DNA of 64,000 bases from Angiostrongylus vasorum (GCA_018806985.1 JADANN010000462.1:797501-861500); one strand, 5' to 3'; shown: positions 13,601-28,600, counted from the stretch's first letter. Notes: a model not told the origin generated them from the sequence alone. Made by a program: numbers and translations.

Positions 13601-16600
13601 TTAGTGGCGCCTATCTAGGGACACTTTAGCATGATTACTTAGATATTCATTGAAAACTGCACTCAATCAACACTCAACATGTCGATGAGAAAAGAACGCG
13701 TCAGGTGCTGAAGCACCAGCAGGAGAACATTCCCGAGCACTTTCATAAACGATGACCGCATGAAGACGAGACTAGTGGGAGAAGTTTGGGACATGGGGGG
13801 TGGCCGGCTCTACGAACGTCTATGCATTCTCAGTGAAACATTTTTTTTACATACTTGCTAGGTGGATCTTTGAGAAAATGCTGGTCATTTGGTGTCCGTT
13901 GCTCATTTGCTTGCTTTCTCTTTGAATGATCGGAAGAGATCTGGTTCATATCATCTCAACTTTTATTTATTGCTTATTCCAGAATGCGCCGTAGTATACT
14001 AATATATTCTAGAATAATATACTATTCTAATATACAACATTCTACCACATAATATAATATTCCCATTTAAAACAGGCAGTAAGTAAAAGTCCAGACGTTG
14101 AGATTTCGAGTGCAGCTTCAGCTGAACTGAGTTCAACTCCGACTATTGCTCACCAGATCATTCCCAATGGCGGGTGATTGCTGATTGGATCGTTAGAGTA
14201 AAAAAAAACTAGCCGAGAGAAAGGAAAGAAAGAGCGCCACGGGTGGTTTGGTGGATAGCACGTGAGCCTCCAGTAAGGGTATCCGCTGGTTCGAAGCACT
14301 TGAGGTTCTGAGTTTTTCTCCTATATCAGCATCCTTATCGTTATCGTTCGCAGTATTTCTATAGATGCCGCAACATTCGGATTCCGCATGCAAAGTTCCA
14401 GAAGCAATGGAAACTATTTTTTTCAAGGAACAATTTGTGGTCTTGTTCCGATCCAGTGTTGGATTTTGTGTCGACGAATCATCCGGCAAGTGAGAGGCAT
14501 TTCCTTGTGCCATTGTGGTTGGTCCAAACTACCACCATGCGTTAACTAACGAGAGATCCTCTCGGGGGGGAGGGAGGGGGGAAGCGATAATACCGATAAT
14601 ACCCAAGTATTAGCTGAAAACAAAATACACTGTGAAAACCTATAGTTTAAAAATACCAAAGCCTTGAGAACTACTAATTTCTAAGAAGGTAAATTCATGC
14701 GTCAAAACACCTCTAACAGCTTTTCATAAATCTTTGCGTTTCTCTGATTAGTCCTGCATATTAGCACGCGAAAATGTTTCAGCCGTCGAGATTCCAGCAG
14801 TCGATGGGCTGGTAGCATAGTAGTAGTAGTCTCTTACGCACGAGGACCTGGTTCGACCCTGCCCAAAGCTAGTGAAACTCCCCCTGACTTCGGGGGTCTG
14901 ACGATTGGTAACAAACTTTTCGGGAAGCTACCTAGAATCAACAAGGAATATCAACGTCGTAGAACAACTATTCCATGATTTGAAGGAGAATTAGTCGACC
15001 GGATGTTCAACGATATTAGAGAAAAAACCAAAAAACGTCCAAGGGGCAGCCGAACACATATGTAGAATCCAAAGGCGTTTGTGGATGATGTATGCAGATA
15101 ACGAATCGAATGGAGGAAACGGAAATCGGCAACACATATGCAGACTACTTGGATACTTGGATGGCCAGTCTCCACTAATTTTGCGGGCCCCAGCATAATC
15201 TCCAATTTCTGGAGATTTGCTGGTCTAGCCATGGTAGTTCCCCTGGAATCCCGAGGTCAGCCTGGCCAAAGTCTTCTCCAGGTCGTCACCACCACAGGCA
15301 GCTGCCGTCCTTGTGGATCAGAGGGAGATTTGCCACCATGGGTCCAGTTTGATACCAGGAAGGTAGTGGGTCTTGGTATTGGTTGCATATGCAGACGGAT
15401 TGTATAAATAAGAAAAAAAATGTTCTATGCTTTTCCGCAAATTGGCATCAAAATTATTTCAAAGCAAACGTTGGATAAAAGTGTCAGTTGTGATTGCTTA
15501 CAGGAACTCTACAAAATTCTTCTCCATCACAACACGTGTATTCTTTCCAACGACATTTCGCTACACAACATGTTTTGGAATAATTCTTGCGTACCTGGTT
15601 TATACACTTTTTTTGGAATGCTTCTCAACATGCAGAGCATTGAATTGCAAATTCTCGGCATCAAAACGCTAGGTGCAACACGAACATTAAACTTGCCACT
15701 GCGGCAGCCGACTTTTTCTCATCGGTAGGACGGTAGATTTACTAAAAGCGAAAGACCTTCGCCTACGACTTGTTCCAAACTACGTCCTATCCTGATGAAA
15801 CGTCTTGACGCCAGAATTCGAAAGTATGGCGGCCGATGTCACTCGCTCGATAGTCACTGCATATTATTGAGCACTGGAAACCGGTTTGACGGTTCCAAGT
15901 CTGTTTCATAGGAGACCATTTTTGATAGACTGAGTTTCTTGTTTTGTCCTTTTGTTTAAGGGCTGGACATCTTCATTTGACGTATGAGCTCTTAAACCTT
16001 TCATTTTTCCAAGACATTGGTTTTCTTTCAATCCACCTTCCTTGGTAGCAAACAGTGTTGTTTTCAACGAAGTGCTGGTGATATTCGATCAGTACAAAGT
16101 ATCATTTTGTGAAAACTAATCGATTCAAACTCTCTCATCGGCAAAGAGTAAGAAGTTCAGTAAGATTAGCCTTGCAGCGATGCCTCATTCACGTTCACCA
16201 CTCCTGAATACGACTAGCTGACCTAATGAGCATATATTTGCAAACGAAATCATTTTCTGAAGTCGGTCGACGGAAGAACTGGTGATTTTTAATCTTTAGA
16301 GAAATATTGTAACTATTAAACAGCCATCGAATTATTATGAATGGTTGGGTGGGTGTTGGTTTCCAATCACGAACACAGAATCCACACCTCCACGTTAGTC
16401 CCTCCTTCATCAGGTTCGAATTTCCAGACACCAATTTAAAAGCGATCTGGGATACACATAGGCAGACAATGGTGATAACCTCCTAGGCTTCCTTAGGAAG
16501 TTGATCCTTAAGGCCCTTACCCTTAATCCACGCTTTCACGACCTGGTCCCGAGCTTGTTTTTACGCGAACGTTCTTATTTCAAAGTGGCCTTTTCTGCTT

Positions 16601-19600
16601 GCCTAGAATTGTTTTTTTTTCTCAAGAGTCAAATCTAATGACATCATAGTGTATTCATGAAAATTTCACGACGAAATACCATTTTAAATCGAAATTATGG
16701 TGGTTTGCAAATATTTTCGCTGATGAAGAAACTCAGTGTAAAGTGTAATTGATAGCCTCTTCCAGGTGATTTGTTACGTTCCGATATTGGTGGTGTTTCA
16801 GGCAACTACCGCGTCTGACACTGCGTCACCCTTCCGTCGACGGTTCCTCCGTGCCGCTAGCCGTTGACGACGACGAGCCACCAGACGACGTGTCCCCCCA
16901 TACTGCCGTCTCAGTACGACGGTCGATCGACTCCGAGTCATCTGCCGTACGTTCAGCTGATACTACTTGATTACTACCAAAAAACCTCTTCCATCTGAGT
17001 CCTCATTCTTCCTTCCTATTCACTTTTCGTCTCTCCTACCATCTGTTTTGCTTTTTTCTAACCACATTCTTTGGACATTCACTTATTCTTCATGACTTCT
17101 TTCTCAGTTCTTTTCAGTTACTCCTTTTCCATTTTTTGTTTCTAATTCCTTACCTATGACCTCGTCTTCTTTAGTTTTTTTTCCTTCCAACTTTGTAATT
17201 TTCCTGGTCTTTTATCATGCGTACCTACAAAGTAACTTTTGTGACGCTCCGTCCAAAAAATGGTGAAAAATTCTTACTCACTTGATACTTCAATGGCCCG
17301 TCCTCACTGGTTGTGCGGGCCCCAGCACGATCTCCATTTTTTCGGAGATTTGCTGGTTAAGAAATTGTGGTTCCCTGGAATCCCAGGGTCAACCTGGCCA
17401 AAGTCTGCCCCAGGTTTTCACCACCACAGGCAGTCGCAGCACTTGTGGATCAGAGGGAGATTTGCCACCATGCGACTTTGATTCCGGGATGATGGTGGGT
17501 CCTGCTATTGGTTTACTCTTAGCTAGGCTTTTTTGATAGAAACGCCGAACTCCTTCTCAGCTTAGGAGACCCTGCCGGAGAGATGAATCTGCCCGCTGTA
17601 TATCGTAGCCCGACACCCAGGAACACCTCTCAAAACCGCTGGGAGGGGTGTAAATTTCAGGGAAACAAAAAGCGCAGAGAAATAAGAGGCAAGGTTTATA
17701 GCACAAAGTATGGTCGTTTTTTCCTAAATTCGAGACAGAGCAGCAGTTGTTTCCATTTATAGGAATAAGTTAATTCATGCTTCCCATATCTCTCTCTAAT
17801 CCTCAGTGCTTTCTCTAACCTTCTCAGATTTTTTTTCATATTTTTTCCTTCACATTTTAAACGTTTTTAGGCTCCTAATAACCTTCCTTTGCCTCACTAC
17901 GAACTACTTCTTAGTGCTTCAAAAGAAAAAAAAAGAATGGAAGTTAACACATCATTACTGGGTTTGCGACAACTGAAGATTTTTTTCTTGGTAACGACGG
18001 CATTTCGGGAGTTGATCACTTCGGAGATTCATAGAACAGACTACGACCTATCGCTTTAAAGTTAAGGAAGATTTTCATGGAAACTCCTTTAACTTTAAGT
18101 GCGTCTAGGTTCAAATCTTCAAAGATAAAAGCGGGTTCTGAAATTTTGGAATTTTTAATGCAAATGGAAACGATCCATGCATCATAATGTCCTACTAAAC
18201 GAACTCCAGCTTGTTCAGCAGCTATCGGTTTTAGAATACGAGTCTGGACGAAAAGACTACATTTTATGTGCTATAACAATTTAGTATTTCACCTTTATCG
18301 ACAAAGACAACTTGTATCTGACTTCTAAAGATCTCTCGATCTTACATATTCATGTGGGCTAATGCAGCCTTGTAGTGGTCAGAAATGATCTGCAACAAAT
18401 GGTCGTTGTTTCGACCCCGTTCCCAGGCTAAGGAAACCCCTCCTATCCCTTTGGGATCGGAAGCTTGGTACCAGACTTGTCTACAAGGATAGCGTTACTG
18501 ATTCCATACGTAGGCAGACCACAGCAACTCAACATGTAAGGCAAATATGCATTCAGTCACATCTACGACGCTTGATGAAGTCGAATAAGTGGCGCATCCC
18601 TCATGGATTGATCGACTTCGGACGTTCTGTCCGTTACTTTTATTACACATGCCTCTTCTCACCTCGCTAAGGCTTGCCACCCCATCGTGACTGGGAGGTG
18701 CTCCCACGTGTTGGAGTGCGATTTAGAGTGGGAGGTTAATCCTTCTAGCAGGGTTTTCCAAGCTGAGAAATCCGACGTTTCCATCAGGAAATCCAGCTAA
18801 GAGTGGACCAATACCAGGAATCACCACCGTCCTAGCATCAAACGAGTCGCGAGGTGACAAATTTCCTTCCAATCTACAGAAGCCGGCGTCTGCTTGTAGT
18901 GGTGACAACCTAGCAAAAGCTTGCGATACGCTGACAGAACCCCAATGGCTAAATCAGCCAAGATGCAGCCTCAGTACTCTCCACACTGGGCACTCCCTCT
19001 ATTAGGTCGGGCAATGAGACAACCGGTGACTTGGATTGCACATGACGTCATTACAAACGGGTTACGACACGCCATAGAGACTGCTTTTACTCTACCCTAT
19101 GACACTAGAACAGCATATTCAGACGCCTACCTCTGTGCTCTTTTTGAGGCCGCAGGACTCATCAAATCCCATGTGATTGCTCCACAAGAGAAAAAAAGTG
19201 GGAAGGACCGACATGAGCCAATTAGACGGACCCTTGTACTTCGTCGAGGAAAATTTCCGTTACGAAATTTTAGTTGTGTTGGCTTTGTCGTTCACCCATC
19301 TTTTCGCACATAGTCACCTCACACAAATTCCTATCACCGTGCTCGACCATACCTCCAACTTCAGCGCCCAAACAAAGTCAGCATGTCCTACGACCGAGCT
19401 TCTATGAACATCGGTGTTGATTCCTTTAATTTTCTATATTCTTGTTGAGCAAACACGGAGTGTTACTTTATTCTTTATTCCGCTGAAGCTGACGTTTCGG
19501 CAGTACCGCCTTCTTCGGAGTCTGGAGGGATATATTGATACGCAATTTATTACGCCAAGCGCTTCAACAACGCAAACAGAAAGATGAAAATTTGCATGGT

Positions 19601-22600
19601 AACCACACGATCAACAGCTTCTCGAAAAATCCCGATTTAGCTGATCTCTTGTAATATCTGCGGAGATGAATATATTGGCGAAACGGGCAGAACATGTATT
19701 CGCATAAAAAGAACACCTAGATGGCAAACGAAAAGCAAGACAAAGTACCTCGCTGGGGACGCATAGGATACAAAAGCATAGCGGAGACGATTTTGATGTA
19801 AACACCAACGCGAAAACTTCTATAAGCTTTTTTGGATAAATGCCAAGAACCCTAGAATAAACAGCACGGAGGAATGCCTGGAGATCACACGGGATCTCGC
19901 GCCGTACCTTCGCATCGACTTTTGATGTGGGGTGGTGCATTTATCGACCATATGCGACTCTAATCAGCTGTTCTTTCTCAGTGGAACGCCCGCAATAAAC
20001 AGTTGCTTTTTCGAGAAGCTGTTGATCATGTGATAGGCATTTAGATTTTCATCTTTTTGTACGTGTTACTGAAGCGTTTGGGGTAATAAATTGCGCATCA
20101 GTATACCCTTCCAGGCTTTGAAGAAGGCGATACTGCCGAAACGTCAGCTTTACCGGAATAGAGAATAAAGTAACACCTCTCGTTTGCTTAACAAGAATAT
20201 AGAAGCTCTGTATCATCAACTGTACTCATCAACTTGTTCAGATAATTAAAGCGAACTGGACGTGTTGTACAGCCAGTTGGAGGCAGTAATCCGCAACAAA
20301 AAGTCCTAAATATTCGTTGTAGAGAACTTCAAGCCCAGATTAGGAAATACCAGCGGAAATGAGCACAGGATAGAAAAATTCGGAATTGGAGATCGAAATG
20401 AGAATGGCAGCTGCCTTGTGGCACTCCTATCCGAAGCATGTATCTTCCATGCGAAATCGTTTTTAGAGAAGGGAGAAAGTCGCCGAGGGATATGGGAGTC
20501 GCCTAACAGCGCAGCTCATGCGTGGATCCACCACATTTTCGCGAACCGAAGATGGTGTCGCTTTGACATTTCATTGGTGCCTGTGTTCTGTGCTGGACCC
20601 AATCACCGCCTTATTCATGCGAAGATTTCATCCACCCATGCTGGGAAAGATATCCTGTCATCGTCCAAGAAAAATGAAACAAATCGTTTATGACGAGGGT
20701 ATTCTCAATAAAATTTTCTCCTTATGTTACTGTTAGATTAAGCAAGACCCAATTAAAGACTACGAGCTGCTTATCGAAAGACTTATACTTGTACTGAACT
20801 TGCCTCATTTCCTCAAACAACATGTTCGGACCAGATCTCCAATATTAGAAAGGAGTTTCTCGAAAAGAGAAGGACACTGAAGCTTGATCCTACTGCAGCA
20901 CATCTAGCATGACTGATAATAATTGTCAGCTGTGGAAGATCGTTGCAGCAGAATTTACATCGGTACAGGCAGAAAAAGTTATTGGAAGCAGTTCAAAAAC
21001 GATCTAGTCAGAAGAAGTGCCGTCGGGTTCCTAACGTCGCTATCCACCTTGATGAACGATGATAGGACTTGTGGGCTACCGACTCGAATCAACCCGGTTC
21101 TGAAGAAGACGTCGAAACTTTGGTCAAACAAATTTTTTTTATACGAACCTCATGTCACTTCAATAATCCGGGAAACTATTGATTTTCTGCGTAAAAACTA
21201 AATAAAGGCTGGTTTTATTTACTGCCTACTCTTTTTTCATCGCAGGGTATTATGTGAAATACAACCACAACGATGCTGAGATACAACTAAGATGATGCTG
21301 AGATATTTGCAAAACTCCGGACCGCAGGTGTCTGCGGTGGGGGACGAACGCGCTATTGTCCTTTCCGGGGAGTAACGCGTTCACCACCACATCATGCGGG
21401 TCCTTCAGTCCCGTTGATGGGTGATTGCTGATGGCGCGGATCAATAGAACTAGCTGAGAGACAGGCGAAACGAAGGACCTGCATGGTGTGGTGGTGAACG
21501 CGTTACTCCCCAGAAAGGACAATAGCACGTTCGCTCCCCCACCGCAGACACCTGCGGCCCGGAGTTTTGCAAATATCTCAGCATCATCTTAGTTGTACTT
21601 CACATGATACCCTGCCGTTAAAAAATTAAAAGTAGGCAGCAAATAAAAAGGTTAAGATGCTGAGATAATTGCAAAACTCTGGACCGCTAGTGTCTGCGGT
21701 GAGGCGGACACCAGCGATCCGGAGTTTTGCAAGCATCTCAGCATTGTTATGGCTATATTCCACGTAAAAGTTGGTTTTTTAGAGATGTATTACTCCGTTA
21801 TGTGCCAGCCAGTATAACAGTAACTTCTGCGTGACACATTACCACCAAGAAAACAGATCATGTTGGATGGCAGCAATAGATCAACAATCGTCTGTATAAG
21901 AAGGCACCGGTGATTGAGATTCTTCATTCGGTCAGTGATCCTGGACTCGACTAGATAAGACAACGAACAGCCACATCGTGAGGACGACCACCTATGGATC
22001 ATCGACTAGAATCAATCCGACTCTGAAGAAGAAGAAGAAGAAGACTTCGAAACGCTAGCCGAATAGGTAATTTTACACCAACTTCGTGTTCGCTCAACAC
22101 TCCAGAAAATATTGAATATTGGACTATATCTGCGCTCCGCCGTGATAAGGAATCGATAACGGAATAATTCCATGCCAATAATTTTCGTTTCGCAAATCTA
22201 GTCTCAGGCACCGAAATACGTTGGTGAAAACCCGCCCGGGATTCTACGCTCTGAAATCCCATGCGGTAGAGAGCGTGAAGAGAGGCACTGCTCCAGAACC
22301 CGATAATATCACCGCCGATATCCTCAGCGATGGAGTTCACGGAGGTCACAAATCACATGTACTTCTGGCAGCCCGCATAACATATTGCCTTCAGAAAGGG
22401 AGAACTTCAGAGCAATGGATGTCGCGCATGGTCATTCTACTCGAGAACGGAGACTGAATGAATCTTCGCAACCACCATCCACTACGCTTGTTGAGTGTAC
22501 TCGTAGAGTAGAGAAGCTCTTTACGAAGATTATTTGTACGCTCGTCGAAAACCTCGGATGAGACACAACCAGTTGATTAATCAGGGTTCCGACAAAGATT

Positions 22601-25600
22601 CTGTTGCATAGACCACATCCAAACTATAACACGGGTCATAGAACTCTGTCAGAAGTATTATCTCCTTTTTTATCCTAGCCCTTATCGACTACAATAAAGC
22701 GTTAGACAGCGTCAGAAACGAACGAAATCCTGTCAGCATTCGTTGACCAAGTAATGGACCCATCCTATGCACGAACACTAACAGCCTGTCATCGGAGCTG
22801 CAGGACAAATATACAGCGTTTTCATCGAATGTTCACCATACTTTTAGGAAAAAAGGGTCCGACAAAGCGGCACAATATCGCCAAAGCTGTTCATTTCCGT
22901 ATTGCAGTAGACAGTGAGATCATTCCGGTTTGACGAGAAGGTCATATCCATTAGTGGAAAATTCCTACCAAATCTTTGTTTGGCGGGTGAAATCGTCATC
23001 TTCTCGGAGAGTACCAACGAAACAGAGACGATGATAAATGAACATAACGAAGCGAGGAAAAAAAAGATTGGACTACGCATAATTAGGACGAAGACCTAGT
23101 TCATGGAGAACCCACGGTGCGAAAACGAACAAATTGAACTGGACGGTGCTCTTATTACACAGACCACATCATAAGTATACCTTGCGCGATCAATGAACAC
23201 GGAAAAACAACATGAAGGAGGAATTACGCAGAAGAAGGAAAGCACCTTGGGCCGCATTCGGACGTCTCAAAGAAGCCACCGACCATCTGGAAGATCCGAA
23301 ATTCGTCGCTCACCTTTCCGATTCAACGGTCTTCCCAGCGCACTGTTATTCTGCTGAGATGTGGGCTGATAGTTCAACCACGTCAACAACGTTGCAAACC
23401 GCCCACAGAGGAATTTAACGATGTCTTCCGAAAATTAACCGGCAGACAAGCCGAAATGCGCAGCTCAGATCTTCGTGACCTTTTCCACCTTTGGAATCCA
23501 GGAGATTATACATCGATAGCAAAACCACAAATGGGCCGGTCACATAATAAGGAGAACAGATTGCAGTCCGACGAAAGACGTCAACCATCTGCATTTGTAT
23601 GCGGGTACGCTTTTAGGAATCCGGAATGAGCCTCGCGGACGTCACCATATTCCAAACAGACCAACAACATTAACAACGATTCCGCGAGAGAGAAACTAAT
23701 GGAAATTATACTGAGGCCCACATCACCAGTGAAAACAGTCCATCCAAGTATCCACTGACGTCAGCGATGTCTACTCAACAACGAGTAGGAGCGAAAGCAT
23801 CTTTACCAAAACTAGACATATTCGTCATCCAGACCTTACGCATATTTTGTCGTCAAATGAAATGATCACAAGAGCTGAGACTAAGGTGTTGTGGCACTTG
23901 TTCATTTCTCACTTTTTTTACACGGCAAGGAGGACTAGGCCGACATGCAGAATGCGAGCAGAGAAAATTCATTTGCATTATTTCTAGTATAATATATTGC
24001 TCCGCGTGTGGAGGATAGAGGTGAATGATTAACGACGTCGAATACAAACCCACGAAAACGCGCCATCGCATTTATAGCCTATCCATAATGGCATTGAATA
24101 TGAATTGGAAATATGGATATAGCAGGTGCTGAGACCACTTTCGAAATACTTTGTGTCATCTTCTATGCAGAAGAGTCCACCTCGTTCCATTGAGCAGATC
24201 CTCAGTGCGACGATGGTCCATGTGGTTTGCAGAAGTGGGCGAACTTCGCACTGTCAACGCTCCTGGCAGCGCTTCATTGCATTGCGCCTTCTCCATCGAA
24301 TAACTCTTGTCGCTGCCATAAAAACACATACGATTAGGTTGAAAATTGGTTTTTTCATGAGTTACAACCAATACGATGTGCGTGTAAAGTGGGTTTTCCC
24401 TCTTGCCGTTTTTTCCATTTTAAAGAGATGTTTAACGGTGCCACACTTCCTAGTTTACGTTAGCTCTAATCCTTTCACACCTGACCGGTTGCCCTACAGT
24501 TTTTGTATCTATGCCTTATGTGGTTATATTGACAATATCACTGCTATTTCGCAAACACTATCGATCAAGAGAGCGTCGTCAGCATAGAAGCATAGGATTA
24601 AGTGCAGCAAAAACTGTCTTTGTACAAGGCGGAGAAATAAGGATATACGTGTCACCAGCGCTATTCCTGCTTTTTTCAGGCCTTGTTTTGCTTGAGTCAC
24701 CTGTCTAAAGTTTTTCATCAGTCCTTATAACGTGCTAGGGCAGCCAAGTAGACTCTGGTTGGTTCAAGTAAATATTTATAGAGCATTATAGTTTTCAACC
24801 ATTAGAATCTTCGAGAAGAAAGTTGGTCATTTGGCAGGTGGCCTTACGTTTACGTACTGTGGAGCTCATTCGCTGACTGCTCTTGTCTACCGGCTATGGT
24901 TGAGACGCACCACGTGCTTGGCCCATCTGATTTTCGATATTCTGCAGTGTCGACACTGATCTTAAATCGTTTACATAGACCAGAACTTCCGATTTCTCTT
25001 CTCGTGTACATGATTGTGACATTCTCAGGATTGCCGTTTAATAACACTGTTTAGCGTCCTGGTTTCTGAAGCGTATTTTGCAGTAAGAGGAATCGCAGAG
25101 TCAAACAGGCAGGTATTCGTTGTTCTTCTTATCGTTGCCCCTGATAGCTCCAAGCAGCTCATTTGCTTCTGTTCAACTTTAGAACTAAGTGACTTACCAT
25201 GTTCTCATCTAGACCCAAATACATCATTGTAACATGGGAAGATATACATTCTGTTGAATGGAGCATCAGAACCACAAGCTTATTTCTCATAAACATCATT
25301 TTACTAAGTTTCGATCGAATAAGGAACTTTCCATAGGCATTTTCGAACAGAATTTCTTGGAATAGGCCGCAGAAAACAGCTAAAATAGTCGGCAAAGGAC
25401 GCTGAACGAGAAGGAGATCGATCTCTTTCTCGTCTTCCCATTCCGAAAATGATAGCATGCGACCTAACGACGTCATTCGGATTATTACTCTGCGTGTTTA
25501 CACCTTGGTAGGTTCTTTGTCACTCTCATCCAATCTACCCTGTGGTGTTTTGGTGGCGAACGTAGTCCAACGGCATCGTTGGCGCTTTACTGGCTGGGTA

Positions 25601-28600
25601 TCCTGATTGTCGGAGATCGTCGATGTTGAGTGTCGCCTATTCTTGGTTGATTCCCTTTTGCAAACTTTCATATCGCTTACCATAGAAGTTATAAACGCAG
25701 TATAATCTATGAAGATCTGGAACTACGTCTTAGCAATGAAGATTTCGGAATCTGCTTGGTTTTTTGAATTTCGCTTAAAACTTTCTGTTGACCAAGCTTC
25801 TTTCAACTGTTTTGCAACCGGCTATTTCTCTTATTTTTCTAATTCTGCCTTCAGTCCAATCGCTTCTGGCGCTTTGTTCCCTTCTTCTGTCTATGCACGA
25901 TTTCGCATATGTCTGTCTAATTTTTGTTCCCTAGTGGTAACTCAACCAGCATTCAGTAAAGTCTCCTCCATTCGTCTCTTTTGCTTATCCAACTACTCAA
26001 ATTTGTTTTCCTCGTTCGAAGGTCAAAGATAAAGCACTAATTCCTCCATAACTTTCCAAATACGTCTAGTCTTCTACTTGGTTGCTCTCCCGTTATGCAC
26101 CTTGCACTCCTTATTATACATTCGTTAGTGGCACTTATTCACCAGTTGTCGTCACAATGTCATCGTAATGTTTTCCTTATCTATTTCTAGGCTTCCTATC
26201 GCACTCAGAAATCTGATCGTCAAGTAGGGCAAGATTTCAGATTTGTTTTCTGATTGGTATGATAAGGGATATTATTCTCATTAGCCTCTACATACCTCGT
26301 CTGATAAAGCCGACTGACCTTTTTTCACCCTATGCACACCATCCAAATTTCCGAGGTGTACATCAAGACAGATCGTGGAGTCGAAGAGTGGGGCACGAGT
26401 ACCCTCTCGCCACATTCTTAATTTTTTGCTGCTCAGTTGATCATGTGAATTCGTTGGACTCGTTTCTCAATATGTCTTAGGATAGGAAAAAAATCAGAAA
26501 ATCACTGAAGTCTGATGAATGGAGAATGGAACATCGTGAAAATCTAACCTAAGAAAAATTGAGTCATTGAACCCCGATTTGAGACTGGCAAGAATTTTCC
26601 AATAAAACACTGTAAAGTAATTGTGTCGTTAACTCTGCGAGCTCCACTACCACACTATAAACGCTCCGTTCGGGACTCCGACGGCGGAACACCGGTCACC
26701 AAACTGTCGTTCCCTCCTTATCGTCAACGTTCACTGAAGATTTCTTGCGAGCCGACAACTTACTGTAGATGATTGAGAGAAGTTATCAATTGTAGATAAA
26801 ATTGGGCCGAGGCACATATACGACATCGTCCTTATTTCATTGTTGCTCATCTATCAATGTAGAAGCTGCTCTCCGGCATCCATTTCGTGGCGGTCATACG
26901 AATTGCCTCCCAATGCTATTTTCTGCGTATTCAACTCCAGTTGTAAAAATGTAAACGTTGCTGCGAAAAACTTCGAGGGTTTTATCTTTGGTCATCACCT
27001 AATCGCGTGTTTCTTCAGTTTTTAGCAGTAGGAGGACATTCTGGCATCGTTGATAAATCTTTTGTGATTGACTTTACATTCTTAATTTTGCAGGAACTAT
27101 TATTAAATTTTTAATTCGTGTCGTCGCTTCTTCTACTATTTTATTATTACGAAATTATCAAAATTACTTGAAGGAAAGAGGATGAAGCTGTCGACGTTGA
27201 TCAATCCCTGGGGGATGCCCCATGCATTCGACTTCACTAGGCATCGTTGGAGGAGATTGAATGTATATATGGTCTTTGCAACGTTTCACGGTAGCCTACC
27301 GATGTATCGAGCCAGTACTGTTATCCTCGCAGACAAGTCTGGTACCAATTCGCCGACCCCAGAGGAATGGAAGGCTCGGTGAGCCAAGGGCGCAGGAATC
27401 GATCCCATGTGTATTACAGTGCGCCTGCGACCACTGCGCCGCATGCGTAAAAATTAATTATCACTATCAAAATGAAAAACTAGCAAAGCAAAGTATTTAT
27501 TTATTTCTATACCTCGCAAAGGATTTTTCCTTTCATGAATCTTACATGTTGAATTTCTTTTCTTTCTCTGCCAATTTTGGCGAAGGTGCCCATAGCTCCC
27601 ACAACCTGCTTGTTCGATCCAGGGCAGCGAGGCGACCAAGAAGACCGCTGTTCTTAGACGGTTAGTCTGTGAAAACTCTCGTCTACGGGCGATAGACGTC
27701 TGACTGACTCTTGTCCCAAGCTGTGCTGATTAAATCCTTATTCTCCTTTCTGGTGGTTTCATAAACTCAACACAAATCTGGTGGTGCATCTCAATCAAAG
27801 TGATTAAAAAAAAAGCACATTCTTTACTCTTACATTCTCTACATTCTAAACAATTGCCTGTTAGATCCTTTTCACCACAACACTTCCTCTAGTACTTGAG
27901 AAGGTTCAACAAATTGATAAAGAAAACCATAGCTGCCAAAGCTTCTGTTGATTACCAATCCTGATTAATTCTGTCTGATTGTTTCACTTTAAAAGCGTTA
28001 GTGTGCACGTCGGGGTTTGTGAATCGGAGCACTTTCAAATGAAATATGTATTCTTCAGCGCCCTCTTCGTGACTCACGCGAATCATCTGGTTTCGACGAT
28101 TCGCCCGAAATCTTCGATGATGCTGTGCCACAGGCGATGACGGCTCCGGCTTCGCCTTCAGTGCCATCCAGTGGTAGAAGGTAGGTGATGCTTAGCTGGT
28201 TCAAAACTTTCCCTCGTTCAAAAATTCGAATTACTGTAAATAACGAGTGTTTCGGCATTTTCCTCCTAACTTTCAAGTATTTTAGAAGCGTGAGTATTTT
28301 ATTAGAATATTCTACTAATCTATAAAGAGAGAAAGTTTTTATCTTAAAAAGTAATGAAGATTTACAAAGAAGCAGGTGAACTGTTTTCAAGATTCTGCAG
28401 CGTTCTACAGAATTGTAGCAATAGATCACAACGTCCCAACATAGTGCTGACAATCTTGTTCAGGTGTAATTTGGAAGGATGGAAGTACTCATCTCAGAAA
28501 TTGTTGTGGAAGCTTAAACCACGTTACATCAACTTCAGCCACACTTCCAGCACATCATCTAGCACCGATTCGGTATGGAAGTCATTGGTGGGTGCAGCTT

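Larger units (their letters stand above)
19428..20211 (+). mobile_element. Penelope-like element fragment with inverted terminal repeats
   Basis: A GIY-YIG coding remnant at about 19640-19935 reads GDEYIGETGR, then FWINAKNPRINSTEEC and LAPYLRIDF, the typical C-terminal part of PLE proteins; several stops break it. On both sides lie about 200-bp repeats in opposite orientation, 19428-19628 (minus) and 20006-20211 (plus), that align almost base for base. Each ends in a GAATAAAG/AACAAGAATATAG region and holds a GAAGA-stem-GAAAC motif (see the separate entries). PLEs are known to carry terminal repeats in direct or inverted arrangement. The reverse-transcriptase part is gone. It lies in the 11-kb RhoGAP intron. 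Confidence 0.8.

Noticed and set aside
21100..21117. CTGAAGA ... GAAA string as another hammerhead-like motif
   Set aside because: It is in the RTE linker region and lacks the flanking PLE-type sequence; probably chance.
24524..24718. YADD-like string on the minus strand (FYADDALLIDSV), suggesting a reverse transcriptase
   Set aside because: It lies downstream of the C-terminal end of the minus-strand RTE copy, and the flanking residues do not match a reverse transcriptase; most likely chance.
24850..25047. 65-residue minus-strand frame
   Set aside because: It overlaps the RTE C-terminal region in a different frame; shadow.
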